Positions 1-11,426 of a DNA stretch of 64,000 nucleotides are shown here, one piece after another. Where the stretch lies: the NCBI GenBank assembly GCA_907165135.1, contig OU015569.1, forward strand, positions 11,098,501-11,162,500, read 5' to 3'. This DNA is from Oikopleura dioica (taxonomy: Eukaryota > Chordata > Appendicularia > Copelata > Oikopleuridae). Position 1 is the first letter of the stretch. Each line of letters opens with the position of its first letter. The notes beneath the pieces were generated by a model. That model ran no database searches, had not been told where the DNA came from, and saw only the letters and a program-made list of their open reading frames with translations. The position numbers and the translations under genes were made by a program.

Positions 1-1156
1 AACGCACCCGTTTTCCTCATGTTTGAGCTCTTTCCGAGACTCTTTGTCCGTTTTTTCGAGCACACACGGGGCTCTTGTTTAAATTCTCAATTATTACAGC
101 GACGGAACATTCCCACAGCAAAAATACGAAAAGCCAACTAAAATCGAGTCCTTTCAAAGATGAGCAAAATCGGCATTTTGTCTGAAATGACGACTTTCAA
201 GCACTAGAAATACATAATTTAACTTCAATTTAGTTAATATGCTTCTCTGAATCAAGGTAGCCGAAAAAGATATCCAATTCAGGGATGCGTACAAAAACCA
301 TAACTGCGGATTTATTTTGACTTATTTAAATTGAAGTATGATTATCAACAATTTGACTTTAAAATGAAACCATAATCATATGGATCTCATATTGGTGTGC
401 CGCAACGGTACGTCATTCAAACCTACTAAATCCTAACGATAAAAAACTAGAATTTTTCGGTCAATAAAGAACGCGAAATTTTCAAGGAAGGTACTTTCGA
501 TTTCATCCGCTGGATTAGGAATACGTCAAGACTGAAAGACACTTGTTGGTCAGTTCCTACAGCCATAGCTGTTACCATAACAATTCAGTAAGTTGAGGCG
601 GGCGTGGCACTTTTTGGCAGGAGCCAGTTTTCGTTGCTTTTCAGAATGGTCGCTGTTTGCGCACGGAAGTCGCCAGGACCGATAACGAAAACCGCTAAAG
701 GCCCCTTCTTTTAAATTTTGAGAAACCAAAAACCAAATCCTAACAACACGCGCGCTCGAGCTTGTTTGAAACACTAATTCGCTGGTCCAAAGGTCCAAAG
801 ACTACTGTTACAAAATCGACGCCCTGCTAGGCGCACTCGTCGAAATAAATCGAAAACAATGGAAGTTCGGAAGCGCCCAATCGAGTAATAAACTTAGTGG
901 GACGTCAATTAGTAGGATACAAACAACTCAACACAGCTACTGTATTAAGGGGGTAGACATCCTAAAGTTGATTTTCTAACAGAGATTTCTCTGAGATATC
1001 ATAACTTTAGTGGGAACTAAAAAAATCCCTCGACTTGGGATTGAACGATGAAGACCATAAATTTATTCAAAATTTTAAAAACAACACGAATCGGAGACGG
1101 GGATCATTGATAAAATGTCGCTTTTCAGCAAAAAAGCATTCCTACCAGAGCTGGAA
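1..1156. other. Non-coding flank, no gene recognised
   Basis: I see no convincing exon chain on either strand. The short open frames here lack splice-consistent partners and have no recognisable protein character. Confidence 0.5.
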
Positions 1157-1512
1157 AAAGTATACTTCCCCCGCACTTCAAAAATCTGCAGGGCGCCCTT
1201 CATTCTTGAAGGGCGGTGAAGTACGAAATGGCTCTGAAGTATACTTCACGCGCTGAGGTATACTTCCGCTATCGGTTCTTATCGAAAACTTTAGCTGCCA
1301 CTTCATCTGTCACAATCAGCGTGATTTAAATTATGGCGCCTGAGAGCCAATAAGCGCAAACTTTGAAAAATTCTGGCGGATGGATTCTGATGGCCGACAG
1401 AACCAAGTTGAAGTAGAGTGAAGGGCGGAAGTACACTTCACGCCCTTCAACGCCCTGAAGTATACTTCACGAAGTATACTTCATTCTGAAGGGCGAGTGA
1501 AGTATACTTTTT
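1157..1512. mobile_element. MITE-like inverted-repeat element
   Basis: The two ends are inverted copies: AAAAAGTATACTTC near 1160 and its reverse complement at about 1500-1512. The palindrome GAAGTATACTTC and the motif GAAGGGCG recur several times inside (about 1165, 1195, 1238, 1478, 1490). There is no coding capacity. The structure fits a non-autonomous DNA transposon; I could not define a clear target-site duplication. Confidence 0.55.
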
Positions 1513-1829
1513 TACCAACTCTGATTCCTACAACGATACTAGTGATTATCCCGGATTATCATGCAAGTCTTGTATCAGAGATTTCGGAAAACAAGCTTTG
1601 TTCGCGACTATTGCATCCCTCATGTTATCTCTGGAAAATCTTCTTTGCTATGAAGACACTGAAACTCGATTTTAATTAATTAAGCATACATGTATTTAAA
1701 TTCGACTGAAATTCAAGAAAGATGAAAGTGTTTTTGGACAGGTCAATGTTTTTTTGTTGTTGTCAGGGGAGAAACACGATGCTTGGGCTGAATAAAGGTT
1801 CTGAAAACCCAGACAGCTTGAACTTGGAG

Positions 1830-2067
1830 TTAGGTCGATTTTCGCGCGTTTTCGCCGGCGACGATCGCGGAAACGGCTTTCTTCGAAGGGTCAGCGTTGG
1901 CAGCTTGCTTTTGCCCTTGCTCGGCCTTTGTTCGGTGCTTGCCTGAATTATTTTATTAATCGCTAGAATTATACAAAGCAGCAGTTACCTCCGCAGCCTC
2001 CCATGAGTTTTTGATCGTCGGCAGTGCCGGCATCGTAGGCCTCGGCCATTTCTTCAGCAGAAGGCAT
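1830..2067 (-). CDS. Small hydrophilic orphan protein, 63 aa, two exons
   Basis: Exons are 1989..2067 and 1830..1942, separated by a 46-bp GT-AG intron. The joined frame starts MPSAEEMAEAYDAG, has a GGCGG patch at the splice and ends AGENARKST. The C-terminal half is rich in Lys, Ala and Gln and looks soluble, possibly helical. There is no signal peptide or membrane segment. I do not recognise the family. The exon phases agree, the intron length is typical of this window, and an ATG opens the frame, so I think it is a real gene. The next gene upstream on the same strand ends 612 bp away. Confidence 0.6.
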
Positions 2068-2679
2068 TTTTTCAGTTGTTTGTTTGTTTTTCCTTGTTTA
2101 CGACTGTCTAAATGAATAAAGAACATTACCTACTGTTATGCGAATAATGCTAAAGTACAGATAATGACTTCTTTTTGCTCTAAAGAAAAATTCTCTTTCA
2201 AAATTTCTGAAAAAAAGCGTAATTTTGAAGCTGAATTGGGCATTTTTTTTCAACAAAACAGATTTTTTCGCACACAGCTGCGCGAAAATCGAAAACCGTT
2301 GGAAAATGAAAACAAAAAAGCAGAAGGAAAATTCCCACACTGAGCATTCCTTTCGTAAATTACGGAAAATAGAATAAAATTCGTAAAATCCTTTTTTTTC
2401 TCTTTAGTTTTGACTCGGCCAATCGGAGCGTTGTTGACTAAAAGTCCTCCAGCAAAGAAACCTCTTTCTTCCAGAAGATAACCTCGGATTCTTCAACCAT
2501 TTTGTAAAATTCAGAAAGAAATTGGGAAAATAACCTTTGAACCGAAAGGAAGGAAACTCTCCTCTATGATTTCAGTTTTCATTTTTTCGGCGAAATTTCG
2601 TTCTCAAATGAGTTTTATTGAGTTTGTTTTCTCTACAGAGGCAGTTTGGTATTTGCAATGCAGGGAGAAAGTGATTTAA
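2068..2679. other. Intergenic spacer
   Basis: AT-rich spacer between two minus-strand genes. No exon or repeat is recognised; it should hold the promoter of the small gene ending at 1830. Confidence 0.5.
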
Positions 2680-5012
2680 TTAAGGACCGGGGACCTGTCC
2701 AGGAGCGCAAGTGACAGAGTTTCGGAATCGCTTGGCCATGATGCTCATGTCATCCTTCCACTGGTTGTTGCACTTGTTTCCGACTACTTTGACGAGTTTC
2801 TCGATCCAGCCAGCCAAGTCCTGCTCGTTCTCGACTTCAGCCAAACCGTCCAAAACGGAGCAATTGATCACACCTGAAAACGTAAACAAAACTCCTTTCT
2901 CTCGATTTCTTACCAGCATGGACTTTGCAAGAGGCGACTTCTCGGGCAGTGGATCGTCGTCGTCGATCCTCTTCTTCTGGGATGTAGTCGAGAGCTGAAA
3001 ATTTATGTTAATCGAGAAACAAGAGACTTTCTCTTACCGTCCATGAGATCAGCAAATTCGATGTAGTCTTCAAACTCGCCGGTAATGAATCGAGAAGATT
3101 GAGAACCAAGGCATTGGGTGCCAGTGGCCTGTTCCCAGGTTCGTCCAAGAATCATCAAAGGAGAAATGATCATTGGGAGGAGTTGGACAGACTCGTTCCA
3201 TCGGCAGATATTGGCGTAGACCTTAATTAATCAGTAAATGAATATATTTTTCGCATGAATATTCTACCTTGTTGAAAGTGTTCTTCAAGCATCGACCAAC
3301 GTATTTCAAGTTGCATTTTGGTGGGTTGGTGCCGGGGCAATCTGGGTGGCTCAAGTAGTCATCCTGGGCCCATGGGCACTTGTTGTTAACTGGAGCTGGT
3401 CCAGGGTAGACACCGTTTCCGTCGGGTTTTCCAGTGTAACCGCCTGCTGGTGGAGTGTATGGTGGCCAGTAGGTTGAGGTTGGTGGCTTGTAGGTTGTTT
3501 TCTTAGGAGTGGTGTATGGTTTTTGGTGGTGTATGGCTTTGGTGGCTTGGTGTAGGGATCCTTGGTTGGCTTGTATGGGTCGTTGTTGGGATCGTATGGT
3601 GGTGGAGCCTCGGAAACGGTGTAGCCAGCGTGATCAGGCTGGGAACCATCGTCGCAGAAGAGCGAGTGCTGCATTCGGATCAAGAGGGCCTTGAAGTGGA
3701 CCTGGAATTCGTTGTTGCAGTGTTTCTTGAGCCAGTTTTCGAAGAGAGCAACCATCTTGTAGTGGAACTTTCGAGCAGTATCAACGTCGCTGAAGTCGAG
3801 GAGTTCGCATGGTGGGGCACCAGCTTCGGCGTCGCATCGGGCAACGTCTCGTTCGTTCTCGTTGAGAGCATCGAGGGAGTCTTCGCCGATGAGGTCGAGG
3901 ATGGATCGAGAACCGTAACCAGTGCAGGTCTTGCCGAACTTCTTTTCGAACTGGTTACCGAGTGGGACGAGTTTTTTGGTGAACATAGGAATGAGCTGCT
4001 TGGCGTCTTGCCACTTGCAGACGTCGTTGTAGACTCGGTTGAAGAAGTCCTCGCCACAGACGCGGAAGTACTTGAGGTTGCATTTGCCCTCGTTGCCAGC
4101 GCAATCACCGGTTGGGGAGTTGGTCCATGGGCAGTCGCCGCTTGGCTTGTAAGTGATGTAGTTGCTGCCACCGCCGCCGTATGGGGTGGTGTAGCTTGGC
4201 TTCTTGGTAGTGTAAGGCTTCTTGGTAGTGTAAGCAGTGGTCTTGTATGGCTTCTTGGTGGTGTAGCTTGGCTTCTTTGTTGTGTAGGCGGGCTCTTCAG
4301 GTTCGTACTTAGTAGTGGTGGTCTTGTAGGTAGTTGTTGGCTTGTACTTCTTGGTAGTAGTGGTGGTTTTGTAAGTTGTTTTCTTTGGAGGCTTGTACTT
4401 TTTGGTCGTAGTTTCACTGTAAGGAGCAGCAGTAGTCTTGTATGGCTTCTTGGTTGGGGCGGTGTATCCTGGATCAGGCTTTTCGTCTTCGCCGTAGGAT
4501 GGCTTGTCGTCGTTGCCGTAGCTTGGTTTGTAGTAGCTGCCGACGTTTTCTTTGTAACCGTCTTGTGGAGCGGCTCCAGGAAGGCCTGGGAGGAGCTCGA
4601 AATCGAACCAGAAGTTAAAGTTGAACTTCATGCCACCGTTGTTGGTGTAGACAAGGTCGACCTCGTGGTTGTCGTTGCCAGAGTAGCCGGAGCTGTAGTC
4701 GTAGGCGCCACGTCTGTGCCGACCCTCGTTACAGAATGGACCCTGGACGGAGTCCTCAGTGACCATGTAGAGGGACATCTCGCTGCAGTCGAATTCGGCG
4801 GCCTCGGCGAGGTTGATTTGGATGATTCCAGCGTCCTGCGCTTGAACTCGGTAGATGCAGGCTTCATCTACGTCCAAAGTAACGTCCTCGCTGAGTGATC
4901 CGCTGGATCCATTGAGCATGCCGCAGACCCGGCTGTTCGGGAAGTTCTCTTGGGCGATGTCGAGGGCATTCTGCGCCGAAGCGAAAATGGGAAGAGTGAC
5001 TGACAGCTTCAT
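2680..5012 (-). CDS. Secreted protein with two related Cys domains joined by Thr/Tyr/Lys/Pro spacers
   Basis: Exons: 3268..5012, 3038..3221, 2914..2994 and 2680..2873, with GT-AG introns of 46, 43 and 40 bp. The product is about 734 aa. The start is ATG 5012 (MKLSVTLPIFASAQNA, a short signal-peptide-like N-terminus). A non-repetitive N-terminal domain is followed by spacers built of YTTKKP and YKTTT units. Next comes a Cys domain (CPW...CNLKYFRVC...) of about 150 aa, a second spacer, and a second copy (CPW...CNLKYVGRC...) that continues through exons 2-4. One base appears missing in the T run 3520-3524: upstream codons read ...PYTTKN, while the sequence after it is only sensible in the next frame. 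A splice acceptor (TTTTCAG) lies just before the ATG. I infer a secreted structural protein; a role in the larvacean house is speculation. Confidence 0.75.
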
Positions 5013-5501
5013 CCTACCCAACCTGAAAATATGTTTTAAAGATAGGCCTTTTCTTAAATTAATTCTCTAATGGCTTAAAAAACGCAATGTTTATTCTCTT
5101 ACGTATTGTCGAATGCGGTGGAGCTTCTAGTTTTTCTCCGCCGCGGCGCGTTAAATATCGCGGTCGGGTACCTTTTGCGCCACCAACGGGCTCCTCTTTG
5201 CCCTGACGTGGTGCAGTTACTCCACCGGACGCTGTTTCTCACCGTCAGCACTAACGCCACATCGACACAGTACGTACTTCCGCGGATCAACATCAACATT
5301 GCAAAGTGTTCAAAACAGCAAATTTTAGGGCACGAGGCTACAGCGTGCAGCATAATCGCTTTTTCTACAGAAAGTTTATTAAGAGTTAAACCAGCGAAGA
5401 AGGCATCTCATCGTTAAGGGGGTGCATATCATTAACACCAACTCTTTAAGAGCAGACTTAAATAAAGCGACCTTCTTACTTTGAAAAAAATGATCTTTTT
5501 T
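5013..5501. other. Intergenic region with acceptor just upstream of a start codon
   Basis: On the minus strand TTTTCAG ends at about 5022, ten bases before the ATG at 5012. It could be a 5'-UTR intron acceptor or a spliced-leader trans-splice site. No further gene is seen. Confidence 0.4.
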
Positions 5502-8004
5502 TTAAGCAAATTTATCTTTTGAAAAAATAACGCTTCTGAAAACACTTATCGTCAGCACAATTTGTACAGTAATGTAACCCAGTAAAAACACCCTGTCAAG
5601 GGCTCGGGCAATTTCGCGCCAATCTTCTACTCTTGCCGAGTACTTATCCATCGATTCGATTTTCGCAGCGATTTCGTTTATCTGCAATTCAGTCTTACTC
5701 CAACAAAGTAAAAAGATACTTTACCTTTTCATTCATTTCTTCGACTTTTTCGTGATTGATTCCTTCTTTGGCTGTCGAATCCGCCGTCGTTTGAGCTTCC
5801 TGGTCGATGAGAGTGCTTCTTTTTCGAATAGTTTCTCTCTGAATACGCGGATTTCTAAACTCCCACTGCTTCTGTCAAATGTCTAAGTATCGCGCCACGT
5901 TTTCCTGAAATGTCCTCCACTTAGCAGCAGCAAAGGCCGACTTCTGAAAAGCGTTCGTCAAGCAAGTGCTGTTGTCACAACCTTTCAAACCTGGCAAGTG
6001 CGCTGCGAGCCACTTCTAATCGTGTGAATCTTCTGTACCACGCTGTAATAACATTGAAATAAAACATGGAAATAAAATTGCACTGCACCTGCGGAAACCA
6101 TCATCACGTTTTGAGCGGCGTTTTTGAGAAATTGCTTTTACAAATGTGATCTTCGTCAGCGTCGCCAGCCAGTTTGGAACTTTGATCATTTCATTCAAGC
6201 AAATAACAAGGTTCTTTTACTAGAAATAAGATAGTGACTCCCTTATTTTGTGGTTGAATGAAATTTCCTGGTGGAGGATCAGAAGGGCCGTGGTGGAGGC
6301 TGAGGACGCAGATGGTGATTAGAATAGAAGTGGAAACAAGCGCCATTGTATACAAATAAAACTCGCCAATGATCGGAATGTCTTCGCTCGGCGGCATTTG
6401 CTCCGCCACCAACAGCTGGAAAACGGTGAGGGAAAGGAGAATCGTTACTCCGAGTGATACCTTCTCCCCAGAATCCGCTAGAAATAGAAATTACAATCAT
6501 ACAGTGCCTCATCAGTATAACGAATCTTTTCATCAAGGCGATCATCGGCCTGCTGATTGGCCAACTGAGGTAGCCTTCTTTTTGCTTACCCGGCAATAGA
6601 AAGACAAAAGGCGAAAGCATGGAAATCAAGATACAAGGCACTAGCAGGTTGTGGAAGTAAAATCGGCTTTTTCGTCGAATATTCAAGGAGTAGTCCAGTG
6701 TCGGATACACATCGTCTAATCAGTGGTTCTTTCCTGGCGCGTTATCTAAGCTTCTTATGCAAGTAAGGCAAATAGCAATTTCCGCGTGTAGATTAACCAT
6801 TATCTGGGCAACAAGAGTACGTAGCATTAAACTGCTCCAGCGGCATGCTTTCCACTTCCCATTCGATGTTGCTGTTCAAATCGTCCAAAATGCCCTTTCC
6901 ATTTTTGTCCACTAAAAGCATATCTCCGCTCGGGTAGCTCCACGAGGCAAAGGTGTACTTTTAGCCGAGGTGCTTATTTTCAAAATAACGACGGCGAAAA
7001 TGAATGAACGTTAAAAACGCGTTAGAATTTAGAAATTGCCATTTTCACGCCTCAAATTCTTGCAAGTTTGCGAGTCGAAAGGAAAGTAACGCACGTTCAT
7101 CGGGCAGCTGGACTTTGTGATCAAGCTCTGGTCCCAGACGATTGTTCCGTCAGAGTAGACGACTATGTTTGCGTCGGTCTTTTCGTCGTGCTTGTCTGGG
7201 CTCGGCAACCTGAGTAGAAAACCTGAGTCAGGGTCTGGAAGAGCAAAGATGAAAAGCCGCGTAACGGCTTTTTTAGAAACGAAGCCGCAAAGCGGCTTCG
7301 CCAGAATTTAGATACAAGATGGAATAATAATCTTGCGAAGCCGCTCCGCGGCTTCTTTTCTAAAAAAGCCGCTACGCGGCTTTTCAACTTTGCTCTTTCA
7401 GACACTGACTCAGGTTTTCTACTCAGGTTGCCGAGCCCAGGTGCTTGTAGTAGTCCACATTGTTCATCAAAACAGTATCAGGAGTCCAGACAAGATCAAG
7501 CGGCAGTCGAATCACCTTGAATCTTTGTCAAACTAGCGACTGAATTTTAAGGCGGTAGACCTTGATTCCAGCGTAGATTTCTTCGTCCCAGCTGAGTCGA
7601 AGATCCTGCCAGCGCTGGCGCATCCAAAGGTAGGAATTCAGAATCTGGTTTCTTTCATCTTTTCTTAGAAATAAAAACGCAAATGCCAAGTTTAAAATTT
7701 ACCTAGGTCGAGAATTTTGTAGAGGTAAATTTCAATAGACACATTCACGGGGCCACTATCTTCAGCAACGGGCCTAAAATAAGAGGTTTTCAACGGACAA
7801 AAAACAGTAGAAAGAGAATTTTTATTCGAATAATCAACTCAAATTTTGTTCGAAAATGAACGAAAATAACATTTTTGCTTTGAATTTTAACCTAATATGA
7901 GCATTGTAGTCCAAAAAGAGATCAGAGTAAAGTTTCTCTTGAAACTTCTGAGTTGTGGCAAAACAAAATTTCAGAGGAAAAAAGAAGGCGACAGGAATTC
8001 TCAT
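5502..8004 (-). CDS. Nicotinic acetylcholine receptor alpha-type subunit
   Basis: A cation-selective pentameric ligand-gated channel subunit of about 507 aa. Exons, 5' to 3': 7892..8004, 7703..7773, 7561..7658, 7441..7515, about 7062..7187, 6798..6960, 6590..6715, 6269..6477, 6089..6213, 5991..6042, 5905..5943, 5725..5871 and 5502..5681. Visible features: signal peptide [23 protein letters not shown] and the SWDEE motif; the Cys loop [15 protein letters not shown] with 13 residues between the cysteines; the vicinal pair YSCCPD that marks alpha subunits; M1; an M2 beginning [18 protein letters not shown]3; a cytoplasmic loop; and M4. Odd points: exon 4 and exon 5 are separated by a MITE (7196-7440) inserted in coding sequence; intron 5872-5904 is GA-AG; 6214-6268 needs a GG-AG or similar junction; and the junction at 6961-7061 has no GT-AG solution. 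Most similar in layout to alpha7/9-type subunits. Confidence 0.88.
7196..7440. mobile_element. hAT-like MITE with 8-bp target-site duplication, inside receptor coding sequence
   Basis: The 245-bp element begins CTGGGCTCGGCAACC and ends with its inverse complement. The flanking octamer GTGCTTGT occurs at 7188-7195 and again at 7441-7448, a clean 8-bp duplication. Inside lie several GCCGC hairpins. An 8-bp duplication is typical of hAT-type elements; there is no transposase frame. It splits the receptor codons ...DYYKH and DEKTD. Confidence 0.85.
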
Positions 8005-8235
8005 TTTTGAGCGTCAATTTCTGTCGAGATTAATCCTCAAAATTGAAATTAAAATGAGCCAGTAAATTACCCATGCCGAGGGATTTGCGCTGACAGGTTA
8101 ACCTGTCGTTGCTAATCCCAAATGCCTTTTCGTTTATTGTGCCCATAAATTGCAGCAAAAACACTGTAAAGCCGCTCTGTAGCCAAAGTCACAACTTCAT
8201 TACGTAATCACTGTTATATGCTTTAGAAATTCAAT

Positions 8236-10380
8236 CGACCCCACTGTACTCCTTCTTTGCTTTTTTGCAGCTAAACCTAAGAGTCTCCAACAATAATGCA
8301 GCAATTATGCAGCAAACCTTCAAATAAAATTTATGGTCCGTAGCAGCGACAACTTTCCTGTTACGAGCCAATTTATTCGTAGAAGCAAACTAACTGAAAA
8401 ATACAAAATGAATTCGTGATTCTTGTCAAAATAGCCAATCATAGGGAGCTGTTAGAGCATTTGAAAAAAAGAGAAAAAATGATTATTATGGATGTCTTCA
8501 AATGAAAGCCAATTCATATCCCGTTGGCATTGGTGTGTCATTATGATCATTATTTATACTGTGTCTAAATTATCAATATATTTTACTGAACAATTAATGA
8601 TTTTTAATTCCTGTCTTATGAAAATACGAATAAAATAATTTTATTTTTTAATTTTTTATTTTTTAATTAATTTAATTTTAATTTTATTGTTGATCTTTCG
8701 ACTAAGCGGTCATCATCAGAACTTGAAAAAAGAGGTGTCAAGACCGAACCTTATTTTTACTATCGCAACTAGCAATAATCCTTCAAATAAAATTGATGGC
8801 CCGTGGTAGCGATACATTTCCATTTACGATCGTTACCACTTAAAACTCGTTACAAACTAGTCCCAGTCAATTGAGAAAAAAAAATGATGAGAGAGAAAAG
8901 ATAATTGCAAATATTCCTTCGGAAGATTCCATTATTTTAACCATCACTTTGAAAAAAATAAAATGAATTCTGTATGGCCGTATGGTCTTGTCGAATCGAC
9001 GAAATGTGTTAAACTATTTTAGTTTTCAAAATTTAAAAGAAAATGAAGACATTAAAAACTAACTGTGAAACTTTAAAATGAATTCTGTACTTAATTCTGA
9101 TATTCTTACGTGGTTGATAGTTGTTAAAAAATTATAAAATGAATTCTTTTGATAGTACCCGGTCTACAAGTCTGGTGGTTTCACACTGCAATAAATATTT
9201 TCAAATCTTTAAAATATAAAGAAGCTTTTAAAAAAATTATCGTCGCTTGCTAGCTCGAAACTAAAAACTGAATAATTTAATAAAAAAAAACTATAAAATA
9301 AGAAAAAAAACAATATGAATCACAATTTTTTTATATGAAAGCAAATTGCCGAACTACTGTGTAACAGATCATCATGCAGTGTTTGAACGATGCAATCTCC
9401 AACTTATGTTAAAAACTACCTAAAAAATCAATGTCGATTGAAAAATCTGAAAACTACTCATTCCATTTTGAGATGTGTATCCTTTCAAGGAAGTTACAAT
9501 TGCTCACAGAGAATAAATGAACTTTTTTGAAAAGCGATAAAATGAAAGCCATTATTCTACAAATACCATGTATGTAATCGTTTTGATTTTCTTAAGAATA
9601 ATCAGTAAAAATTTATTCATTAAATGAAAACCGATCCATGACCAAGTGTTTTGTTATTAACTACTGTCTTCGAAAATATGTGAAATAAATAACAAGAAAA
9701 ATTCTTTGATGATATTGTTCTGTAAAAGTCCATCTTGACTGAGACCTCACTGTACTCCTTCTAAATCTTTAAGAGTCTCCAACAATGTAACATTATTAAT
9801 GTTTTTTTTGCCATTTCAAGTGGCAGTAAAACTTCAAGTAAAATTGATGGTCCGTAGCAGCAATAACTTTCCATTCGCGAGCCAGTTTGTTTGTAAAAAT
9901 TCAAAATGAATTCGTGATTTTGGTTAGCAAAGCAAAAAGAATCCTTCAGAGAAAATGAACAAGGAGAAAAAATGACTATTACTGATTCACTAATACTGAA
10001 GTCTTCAAATGAAAGCGAATCCTTGAGTAATTTTATACTTGGCATCCATAACTTCTAAGTCCTGTCTTATGAAATAAAATGAATAAAATATACTGTGTAA
10101 ACTTCAGTTCAGCCAGTCTGCCATAGTTTTTTGAGCGTGAAAGAAATAACATTTTTTAACACTTTTAATGAAAAACTCAGAAGATAAACGTTGATTTGAT
10201 TTGATTGACCTTTCTTAAATGAAAATAAGTGATACTTGTTTGAACTTTATCAATTATTTTTAATAAGCGAAGACCGAGCCGTTTTTTACTATCGCAACTC
10301 GCAATAATTCTTCAAATAAAATTGATAGCCCGTGGTAGCGACAATTTTCCATTTACGATCTTCAGCGGTTGCCACTCGGA
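8236..10380. repeat. Tandem duplication of about 1.5 kb, degenerate
   Basis: The block starting CCCCACTGTACTCCTTCT at 8238 recurs at about 9745 (CTCACTGTACTCCTTCT). CCTGTCTTATGAAA at 8612 recurs at about 10062, and ACTATCGCAACT at 8759 at about 10288. Within each copy the module AATAAAATTGATGGYCCGTRG is itself repeated (8318, 8782, 9838, 10316). AAAATGAATTC occurs at least five times. No gene is seen in 8005-11152. Confidence 0.6.
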
Positions 10381-11152
10381 TATTCTTCAGTCCATTGAGA
10401 AAAATAAAGAATAAGTACTCAAAATGATGCAGTTGGCCAGAACTGTTCTAGGTTCAAAGAGAATCCTGAGATATAAATTATGAAAATTTGAATGCATTAA
10501 AACATACGACTCGCGATTGACAATCGCCGATTGTGGGTTTACTTCCAACTACAATTCATCCGATGAAAGAGAGATTCTTAAAATGAAAACAACAACCCGC
10601 AACTCAGATTCCCGAATAGACGTTCTGCGCTGTTCAAAATTACTACAAACAAGAGTAAAATAAAGTCCCAATAAAAAATAAAATCTGAAAACTACTCGTT
10701 GTTGATATTGTTATATAAAACTCCAACTCAACGTAGCCGCATTTGTTTTGCTGGAACTCCAAACAAGCATCTCATTTCTGCCGCTTTCCAATTTTCATAA
10801 ACACGTTTGATTTTCATTCAAATATTTTTTATTCAACAGTTTTAGTTAGTGTTTTTCAGTCAACAAAGAAAAATAAAAAAAAAGAGAAAGAAGATGGCGA
10901 GGTTTGGGACTTGAGAGTCTCTCAAGTTAAGCCGCCAAGCTTATCTTCAATCAGGGCTAGAAGAAAAAGGGTTACAGTAAGTTACAGTTACAGGGGTTTT
11001 AAATAAGGGGAATTACAGTAGCCTCTCAGTCGCTAAATCTTAGCAATAGTGGTCGAACTACTCGTTCAGGGCATAAATTAGAAAAGGGTTTGTAGCAGCA
11101 TCACATGTCATGTGACGGAATCTACTGATGCAAGTGGCGGTCAGTTACAGTC

Positions 11153-11341
11153 TCAGCCGAAGAACTTCTTGATGCACTTGACGTTTGATCCGCAACCGCT
11201 GAGAAACGAGGTGAATTCTGAGCTGAAGCCGCCGAAGTTGAAGCCGCCAGCCGATTTGACGGTGGCTGGGGGGATGAAAGCTCCTCTGGGAAAGGCCTCG
11301 CTGCCGGAAACGATGAAAAAAAGAATCTTTGAAAATTGCAT
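11153..11341 (-). CDS. Short secreted peptide precursor, 62 aa, single exon
   Basis: ATG at 11341, stop at 11153. The N-terminus MQFSKILFFIVSGSEA is a good signal peptide. The mature part is Gly/Phe-rich (GGFNFGGF) and carries only two cysteines near the C-terminus (SGCGSNVKC), which could form one small loop before a basic end, IKKFFG. The terminal Gly just before the stop would allow C-terminal amidation. A TATAAAA box lies about 80 bp upstream. I do not recognise the family. A peptide hormone, an antimicrobial peptide or a small matrix protein would all fit. Confidence 0.6.
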   Translation of the reverse strand: MQFSKILFFIVSGSEAFPRGAFIPPATVKSAGGFNFGGFSSEFTSFLSGCGSNVKCIKKFFG

Positions 11342-11419
11342 TTTTTTATTCTCGCTTTGTTTTTGTTTTTTTGAGTCTGTGATAATTCGAGATGAGGTTT
11401 GGAGAGGAGCAGGGGAGGA

Positions 11420-11426
11420 TTTTATA
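11420..11426 (-). promoter_or_regulatory. TATA box of the short secreted peptide gene
   Basis: TATAAAA on the minus strand within a GC-rich context, 79 bp upstream of the ATG at 11341. Position and sequence suit a core promoter. Confidence 0.5.

Noticed and set aside
3516-4898. 460-codon plus-strand open frame
   Set aside because: It is the antisense of the Thr/Lys/Pro-rich exon; repeats on the real strand keep the opposite strand open. No start context, family or splice sites.
7196-7440. CRISPR-like or bacterial repeat structure from the regular hairpins
   Set aside because: Terminal inverted repeats and target duplications mark a eukaryotic MITE; spacer regularity is absent.
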